Shown here in pieces: positions 59,247-64,000 of a stretch of 64,000 nucleotides of DNA. This stretch comes from Arenibacter sp. F26102. GTDB taxonomy: Bacteria; Bacteroidota; Bacteroidia; Flavobacteriales; Flavobacteriaceae. A program made the translations under genes and the position numbers. The notes under the pieces are model-generated. The model worked only from the letters and a program-made list of their open reading frames with translations. It did not search any database and was not told the DNA's origin. The stretch spans positions 770 through 64,769 of the forward strand of contig NZ_JALKBC010000004.1 of NCBI RefSeq assembly GCF_023015865.1. Reading direction: 5' to 3'. Position 1 is the stretch's first letter; every line of letters begins with the position of its first letter.

Positions 59247-61644
59247 GATCAATCTTTCGGCATATCGGCCAATTGTAGATATTCAGGACCATATCGTTTT
59301 TGCCAATAATGGCAATGTAGTCCTATGCTATGAAGGAAATCTACCGGAAATCTACTCCTTGTCCGAAAAGGATTTTGAGGATATGCATGGTGCCTGGTTT
59401 CAGGCATTAAAATCTTTGCCCGTTGGGACTGTAGTTCACAAACAGGATGTCTACCTCAAAAAATCCTATTCCTCGGAGCAACTTCCGAATGCAACTTTTT
59501 TGGAAAAGGCCACACACGAGTATTTTAAGGGACGTGGACATATTGAACATCGTTGCTATTTGTTCTTCATTTTGACCAAAAACAAAGCACTCAACAACCC
59601 AAAATACGTCAATCCCTTCAGAAAAGTTTCAAATGGAATTGTACAGGAACTGGATGGCAACATTAAAAGCTTCGTCAACTCCGTAAGCGACTCGGTTTCC
59701 TTTATAAACAATAGCCGGAAGATATCCCTCAGAACATTGAAAGAAAATGAAATCGTAGGTCTCACAGAGACTTATTTCAATGGCTTCAACGAAGGCTTTG
59801 ATACCGATATTTTACTGGATAAGAAAAGTGTCAATATTGGTGAAAACCATTTTGATGCCCTGGCCATCAATAGTGAACTGTGCTTTGGCGAAAGCGTACA
59901 GAGCAGCAAGACCAATGAAAAATTCACTTCTGACGATTTTGTGTTTCATCAAGGGTTTATTGATGGCCTAGGGCTTACGCTAAATGAAAACCATATCGTC
60001 AACCAAATCCTGTATTTGGATGACAAACAAAAGTGGCGCAAGCTGCTCGATAAGAAAATTGAGGAACTGAACAAGAGTTCGAATTTTGGTTCACAGAACA
60101 AAGTGGTTCTTGGAAAGATCCAGCACATTCTCGACCAAATCAATGCCGATGATAATGCACGGATTATCCGTGGTCATCTCAATATTGTCTATTGGGCCAA
60201 AGAATCCAAAGAGCTCGACAAAATAACGTCAATGATAAAGACCGAATTCAAGGAACTGGATATTATCCCCTACTATCCCCGTGGCGAAGAGCGCAAAAAT
60301 TATATATTGAACAGTTACTGTTGCTTCTCGTCCAATTTCTCGAACAACGATCTGTACGTTACCGATTTGAAACACGCGCTGTGCCTGTTCATAAACAACA
60401 CGAATTATAAATCTGATACTACCGGCATTATCTTTAATGACAGGGAACATAATATTCCAGTTCTAAAGGATGTTTGGGACGAAAGAAAGAAACGCATAAA
60501 GGCAAGGAACTTTGCCATTTTCGCACCCACAGGCGAGGGAAAATCCTTTTTGGCCAATAACATCCTGCGTCAATATTTTGAAAGTGGCGTTCGTCTGGTC
60601 ATTATAGATTTGGGGGGCTCGTATACCAAATTCGCAAAACTCTATCCCGAAAAATACACGGTGCTTCGCTACGAGAGCGGAAAGAATTTGGGCATCAATC
60701 TATTTTATATCAGTAACCAAAATGACCTGACACCGGAACGTCTTGAAGATCTGTCCGTGTTCCTTTTTGAATTGTTCGCTTCGGATCTAAAAGTAACCAA
60801 GGCACAATCGGTTTCTATCAAGAAAATACTGCGCCATTATTACGATAGCACTGTGGAAAATCATTCATTGGAAGGCTTCTATAACTTTATCGAAAAGAAT
60901 AGGGAAGACCTTCTAAATATCCTTAAAATCCATCCCGACTACTTCAATGTTACAAGCTTCCTGCACGTAATGTCCGAGTACGTCGGCGATGGTCTATATA
61001 GTTTTCTTTTTGAGGTAAGTGAAGACCAAACCTATAAGATCGAGGATAAAAGATTGATTGTTTTTGAACTTGATGAAGTAAAGGATAATAAGGAAATCCT
61101 GTCCGTAATGTTGAAGCTGATCAAGTCGGCAATCCAAAGGACTATTTGGAAAAATAGAGCTGAAAAAGGAATCATCCTATTCGATGAGTTTGCCAAACAA
61201 CTAAAGTTTGAAAACGTACTGGAAAGCGTTGAATTCTATTATCAAGCTATCCGTAAACAGAACGGTGCAATTGGTATTATACTGCAATCCATTAATCAGC
61301 TGCCCAACAATTCTACCTCTGCAAGTATTCTGGAAAACACACAAATCATTTATAGCCTTAACAATGAGAAAGGATATAACGAACTGGTCAAAAGGCTTAA
61401 CCTTTCCAGCCACGACCTGAACCAATTAAAATCCATTAAGAACAATCTTTCCGGGCCAAGGAAGTACACCGAAATGTTCATCAAAATAGGAAAGGAAAGC
61501 AACATTTTTCGGCTCGAAGTTCCCAAAGAGGTCTATGCGGCCTATCTAACCGATGGACAAGAAAACGAGGCCATAATGGCCATTTACGAAAGGACCCAGA
61601 ATATGGAACAGGCCATTAAAGAATTCACATCTAAAACACAATAA
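59239..61644 (+). CDS. traG: TraG family conjugation ATPase (VirB4-like)
   Basis: An 801-residue ATPase that powers assembly of the mating channel. It has an N-terminal TraG-type domain (YRPIVDIQDHIVFANNGNVV) and a P-loop domain with Walker A APTGEGKS (near residue 430) and Walker B GIILFDEFAKQ (near 647), then RKQNGAIGIILQSINQLPNN. The length is normal for this family. It overlaps traF by 8 bases and is followed after one base by the TraI-like gene. In CTnDOT, TraH stands next; here it appears to be missing. Confidence 0.93.
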   Translation: MNKINLSAYRPIVDIQDHIVFANNGNVVLCYEGNLPEIYSLSEKDFEDMHGAWFQALKSLPVGTVVHKQDVYLKKSYSSEQLPNATFLEKATHEYFKGRGHIEHRCYLFFILTKNKALNNPKYVNPFRKVSNGIVQELDGNIKSFVNSVSDSVSFINNSRKISLRTLKENEIVGLTETYFNGFNEGFDTDILLDKKSVNIGENHFDALAINSELCFGESVQSSKTNEKFTSDDFVFHQGFIDGLGLTLNENHIVNQILYLDDKQKWRKLLDKKIEELNKSSNFGSQNKVVLGKIQHILDQINADDNARIIRGHLNIVYWAKESKELDKITSMIKTEFKELDIIPYYPRGEERKNYILNSYCCFSSNFSNNDLYVTDLKHALCLFINNTNYKSDTTGIIFNDREHNIPVLKDVWDERKKRIKARNFAIFAPTGEGKSFLANNILRQYFESGVRLVIIDLGGSYTKFAKLYPEKYTVLRYESGKNLGINLFYISNQNDLTPERLEDLSVFLFELFASDLKVTKAQSVSIKKILRHYYDSTVENHSLEGFYNFIEKNREDLLNILKIHPDYFNVTSFLHVMSEYVGDGLYSFLFEVSEDQTYKIEDKRLIVFELDEVKDNKEILSVMLKLIKSAIQRTIWKNRAEKGIILFDEFAKQLKFENVLESVEFYYQAIRKQNGAIGIILQSINQLPNNSTSASILENTQIIYSLNNEKGYNELVKRLNLSSHDLNQLKSIKNNLSGPRKYTEMFIKIGKESNIFRLEVPKEVYAAYLTDGQENEAIMAIYERTQNMEQAIKEFTSKTQ

Positions 61645-61645
61645 A

Positions 61646-62266
61646 ATGAAATCAAAGATTCACGAATACCAAAATAAATTTTTAGCGATGAGTAAAACAA
61701 AAATCTTAATTATCGCAATGGCATTTATTTTTTTATTGCCTGCACATGCCAAGTGCCAAGGAATACCGACTTATGACAACACCAATTTCATCAGCTTGGT
61801 AAAACAACTGATAGAATCTGGTAAACAGACCGCGAACATTATCAAGACCGTAAAGTTCTTGAAAACACAAAAAGAAAATTTTGAAAAGGTCAACGATGTG
61901 GTCAAGCAATTAAGAGCTGTCCGGGAAATTGGACGCAATAATCAACGCCTTATCGATGTGATGCAGGATGATTTAAGAGACATCCTTGATAGCCCCTACA
62001 TCAAACCCGATGAAGTGGCAAGGGTTTCGGAATCGTTCACAGCTATAATAGAAAATTCTTTGGACACCATGGATTTTATAGACGAAATCCTATCCAGTGA
62101 TTATTTAAAAATGAGCGATGCCGAACGTGCCGAAATTCTAAAGGAAAAAGAGCTGGAATCTCAAGAAATGGTTTCCAATATCACTACTAAAACAAGACGC
62201 TACAAGGATATTATTTCCTTCAGGAAAATGCAGGATAAAATCAATAACCGCGAAACCGAATATTAA
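61646..62266 (+). CDS. conjugative transfer protein TraI-like (VirB5-like)
   Basis: A 206-residue exported helical protein. A hydrophobic signal (ILIIAMAFIFLLPAHAKCQG) starts after about 18 residues; an ATG at 61688 would shorten the leader and may be the true start, but the first ATG is only one base after the traG stop. The mature part is rich in long helices with KQLIESGKQTANIIKTVKFL and KTRRYKDIISFRKMQDKI, like the TraI/VirB5/TrbJ group. Its place between traG and the TraJ-like gene supports this. The match is by pattern and order. Confidence 0.72.
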   Translation: MKSKIHEYQNKFLAMSKTKILIIAMAFIFLLPAHAKCQGIPTYDNTNFISLVKQLIESGKQTANIIKTVKFLKTQKENFEKVNDVVKQLRAVREIGRNNQRLIDVMQDDLRDILDSPYIKPDEVARVSESFTAIIENSLDTMDFIDEILSSDYLKMSDAERAEILKEKELESQEMVSNITTKTRRYKDIISFRKMQDKINNRETEY

Positions 62267-62268
62267 AG

Positions 62269-63111
62269 ATGACGGCGACCATCATATTAGGGATAGGACT
62301 GGAATATATAGATACTGTTTTCCAGACCATACAGAACAGCAGCTTCTCGCAATACACAATTGCAGGAATCAAAGCGCTTGCTGTTCTGTTCTTTCTGGTC
62401 AATATCCTTAAAAAATATAATGAAGGGATTGCGGATAAGGATGGCTACACCTGGGGATTGAACCCTGGAGAATTGGCTAAGAATTTTGCAATAGTTGTAT
62501 TGGTCATTTTTTCATCACAAGTATTGGGATTATTTGATGGCATTTTAGTAGCAATTGAAGGGCAATATCGCGGCACAGCACCAGCACTATTGCCATTACA
62601 GATGCAGGACATTCCCATAGAGGAGGATATCAACTTTATTGGAGCAGCGCAAGCAGCTATGGCATTGCTCTATGAAGCCCTTATAACGCCACTATATGGC
62701 TTTAAAATATTCGCCTTTATCATAAGTATCATTCTTTGGATTTTGGATTTGTTTATCTATCCATTATTTCTTGCAGAACGCTATTTTCTATTGGGAATAA
62801 TGCAGGCATTGTTCCCATTGGTCATAAGCTTGGCAGTATTTGAAAAATTTCGATCACTGGCCTACACGTTTTTCAAATTGTATGCTGCAGTTTATATGCT
62901 CGTACCCGCCTTCTTTTTGGTCAACATATTTGTGAATGCCATTTACACCGAAATCAATACCAATTTCTGGACAAATCTTTTTGGTACGGATGTAGGTCAA
63001 GGCTTTTTTGCCCCTGTGGTACAGCTTGGATCTGTGGGTTTCGTTGTCTTCTTGAAATTCAAATTATACAGGCGCGCCACTTCCTTCACACTCAGATTGT
63101 TTACTAGCTAA
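62269..63111 (+). CDS. traJ: conjugative transfer protein TraJ-like (VirB6-like)
   Basis: A 280-residue membrane protein with about five to six hydrophobic helices, for example FAIVVLVIFSSQVLGLFDGI, FKIFAFIISIILWILDLFIY and YMLVPAFFLVNIFV. The polytopic layout, with YPLFLAERYFLLGIMQALFPL and a basic end, matches the TraJ family, comparable to VirB6, which forms part of the inner-membrane channel. It starts 2 bases after the TraI-like gene and ends 11 bases before the TraK-like gene. Confidence 0.8.
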   Translation: MTATIILGIGLEYIDTVFQTIQNSSFSQYTIAGIKALAVLFFLVNILKKYNEGIADKDGYTWGLNPGELAKNFAIVVLVIFSSQVLGLFDGILVAIEGQYRGTAPALLPLQMQDIPIEEDINFIGAAQAAMALLYEALITPLYGFKIFAFIISIILWILDLFIYPLFLAERYFLLGIMQALFPLVISLAVFEKFRSLAYTFFKLYAAVYMLVPAFFLVNIFVNAIYTEINTNFWTNLFGTDVGQGFFAPVVQLGSVGFVVFLKFKLYRRATSFTLRLFTS

Positions 63112-63122
63112 TTTAACTTAAA

Positions 63123-63746
63123 ATGAAAACAGCATACAAGAATATTTATAACGTCCTAAAGTTAAACCGATTCATCGTTTTGACGGTTGTCGTTTTTGCT
63201 TTGTTGTCCAGCACCTTTTCGGTTTGGATGGCTTTTACGGCCAATAAAAATGCGCTAAATAGTGCGTTTGCCATCAATACCGATGGCAGTATCATTCCGT
63301 TAAAGCTTGTAACCCAAAAAGAGAATATCAGGGTCGAAGCTTTGGCCCATTTGGAACTGTTCCACAATTACTTCTATAATATTGATGCCAGTAACTATGA
63401 ACGTAATTTAAAAAAAGCACTTTGGCTAGGTAATAGTTCGGTGGATAATCTCTATCGCCAAAAAAAAGCTGATGGTGTCTATAATCGATTATTGCAATAT
63501 TCTTTGGTTCAAAAAGTACTGAGCATCGATTCACGGATAACAGAAAATAATGGCTCCTTTAGCTTTACCAGTACGACCATTTTTGAAATCAATAGAGGGT
63601 CTATAATAGACACCTATGAACTTGTTTCCACTGGCAACCTAGTTATGGTCGACCGAAACTTTCCAAACAATCCACATGGCCTATTGATTACTGATTTTTT
63701 CGAGAACACTTTAAAAAAAATTAATGATGAAGATAGAAAAAAATAA
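63123..63746 (+). CDS. traK: conjugative transfer protein TraK-like (VirB8-like)
   Basis: A 207-residue protein with one N-terminal membrane helix (IVLTVVVFALLSSTFSVWMA, about 18-38) and a periplasmic domain. NKNALNSAFAINTDGSIIPL, LEHF-like AHLELFHNYFYNID and KALWLGNSSVDNLYRQ are typical of TraK, the VirB8-type assembly factor. Its end overlaps the next gene by 23 bases, so no separate traL lies between. Confidence 0.85.
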   Translation: MKTAYKNIYNVLKLNRFIVLTVVVFALLSSTFSVWMAFTANKNALNSAFAINTDGSIIPLKLVTQKENIRVEALAHLELFHNYFYNIDASNYERNLKKALWLGNSSVDNLYRQKKADGVYNRLLQYSLVQKVLSIDSRITENNGSFSFTSTTIFEINRGSIIDTYELVSTGNLVMVDRNFPNNPHGLLITDFFENTLKKINDEDRKK

Positions 63747-64000
63747 AATTGTCTTTGCTGCAGTTCTGGCTGTGATATTCCTATTTCTAATTTCCTATTC
63801 CGTATTGGTAATGGGCGATGATGAAAGTGAAAATGAAAACCTGGAGCAAACCTTAGTGCCCGATTTGGAAGAGAATCAAAAAGAGTACAATTCCAAACTG
63901 GATGCCATCAATGATTTAAAGGAAGTACGTGAGAACAATGCTCCGAGTATTTATGATGAAAAACTGATTGATTCCCTTGGCTATTATAATCCAGATCTCC
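63724..64000 (+). CDS. traM: conjugative transfer protein TraM-like, N-terminal part (runs off window)
   Basis: An open frame of 92 residues from ATG at 63724 (a second ATG follows at once) continues beyond the window. It reads MKIEKNKIVFAAVLAVIFLF, one membrane helix, then acidic sequence LEQTLVPDLEENQKEYNSKL and VRENNAPSIYDEKLIDSLG. This agrees with the N-terminus of TraM, a VirB10-like bridge between the membranes. It overlaps traK by 23 bases. Confidence 0.82.
   Translation, partial: MMKIEKNKIVFAAVLAVIFLFLISYSVLVMGDDESENENLEQTLVPDLEENQKEYNSKLDAINDLKEVRENNAPSIYDEKLIDSLGYYNPDL

Larger units (their letters stand above)
50317..64000 (+). mobile_element. integrative conjugative element (left part; continues beyond window)
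   Basis: The element is recognised by its order: tRNA-Ser, repeat-rich attachment region, tyrosine recombinase, regulators including RteC, excisionase-like HTH protein, replication-type ATPase, EEP-fold protein, amidase and Tra genes of the CTnDOT type (traE, F, G, I, J, K, M). No relaxase or coupling protein is visible; they should lie further right. The exact left border could be inside the tRNA 3' end, so the start given is approximate. GC content is a little higher in the 55.9-57.7 kb part than in the rest. Confidence 0.85.

Noticed and set aside
1..64000. CRISPR array or known antiphage island
   Set aside because: No regularly spaced direct repeats and no cas, restriction-modification, CBASS or retron-type genes were seen. 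The EEP-fold protein alone is not enough to call a defence system.

Overview
The window is chromosomal DNA of a marine-type member of the Flavobacteriaceae (Bacteroidetes). The evidence is the gene content: a SusC/SusD pair with a hybrid two-component regulator, RteC, Tra-type conjugation genes, a flavobacterial FtsK-LolA-LptF/G-RibB row and many lipoproteins. Promoter-like sequences of the form TTG-N18/19-TAnnTTTG, low GC and A-rich leaders agree with this. No species can be named from the sequence alone.

Layout. (1) 1-694: the 3' end of an IS982-family insertion sequence that has cut off the 5' part of a GXWXG/DUF4334-type gene. (2) 902-17629, all on the minus strand: housekeeping and envelope hydrolases (S9 peptidase lipoprotein, agmatine deiminase-like lipoprotein, YifB/ComM ATPase, penicillin acylase, CocE-type hydrolase), then dsbD, tilS, an alpha/beta hydrolase, pabB and an FMN reductase. 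A hairpin-rich gene-free stretch lies at 6.4-7.0 kb. (3) 17763-32782, mostly plus strand: HGSNAT-like membrane protein, double CDGSH protein, lpdA (minus), Lrp regulator (minus) divergent from a methionine gamma-lyase-type enzyme and an NhaC antiporter. Then come a peroxide-defence cluster (2-Cys peroxiredoxin, thioredoxin, small acidic protein, Tpx), dgkA, ftsK, lolA, lptF/G and ribB. (4) 32864-47242, minus strand: a polysaccharide utilization locus. SusC and SusD bind and import glycan, a GH115-like and a GH92 enzyme cut it, an HTCS senses it, and a DUF1080 protein lies downstream. (5) 47458-50122: DegT-type aminotransferase, nitroreductase, TauE/SafE permease.

(6) From 50232: a tRNA-Ser(UGA), followed by the left end of an integrative conjugative element (ICE) that runs off the window. 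It carries a repeat-packed attachment/regulatory region, a tyrosine recombinase, a TPR-membrane-AraC regulator flanked by two copies of one perfect 12-bp palindrome, RteC, an excisionase-like HTH protein, a helicase-loader-like pair, a divergent EEP-fold protein, an oppositely oriented cell-wall amidase and the conjugation genes traE, F, G, I, J, K and M.

How parts cooperate. In the ICE, the integrase and the HTH protein would handle integration and excision. RteC and the AraC-type membrane regulator probably decide when that happens. The replication pair supports the excised circle, the amidase would open peptidoglycan, and the Tra proteins build the mating channel. The most interesting places are the ICE control region (palindromes, nested repeats, RteC without a visible RteA/RteB) and the EEP-fold protein, which lacks two textbook catalytic Asp residues.
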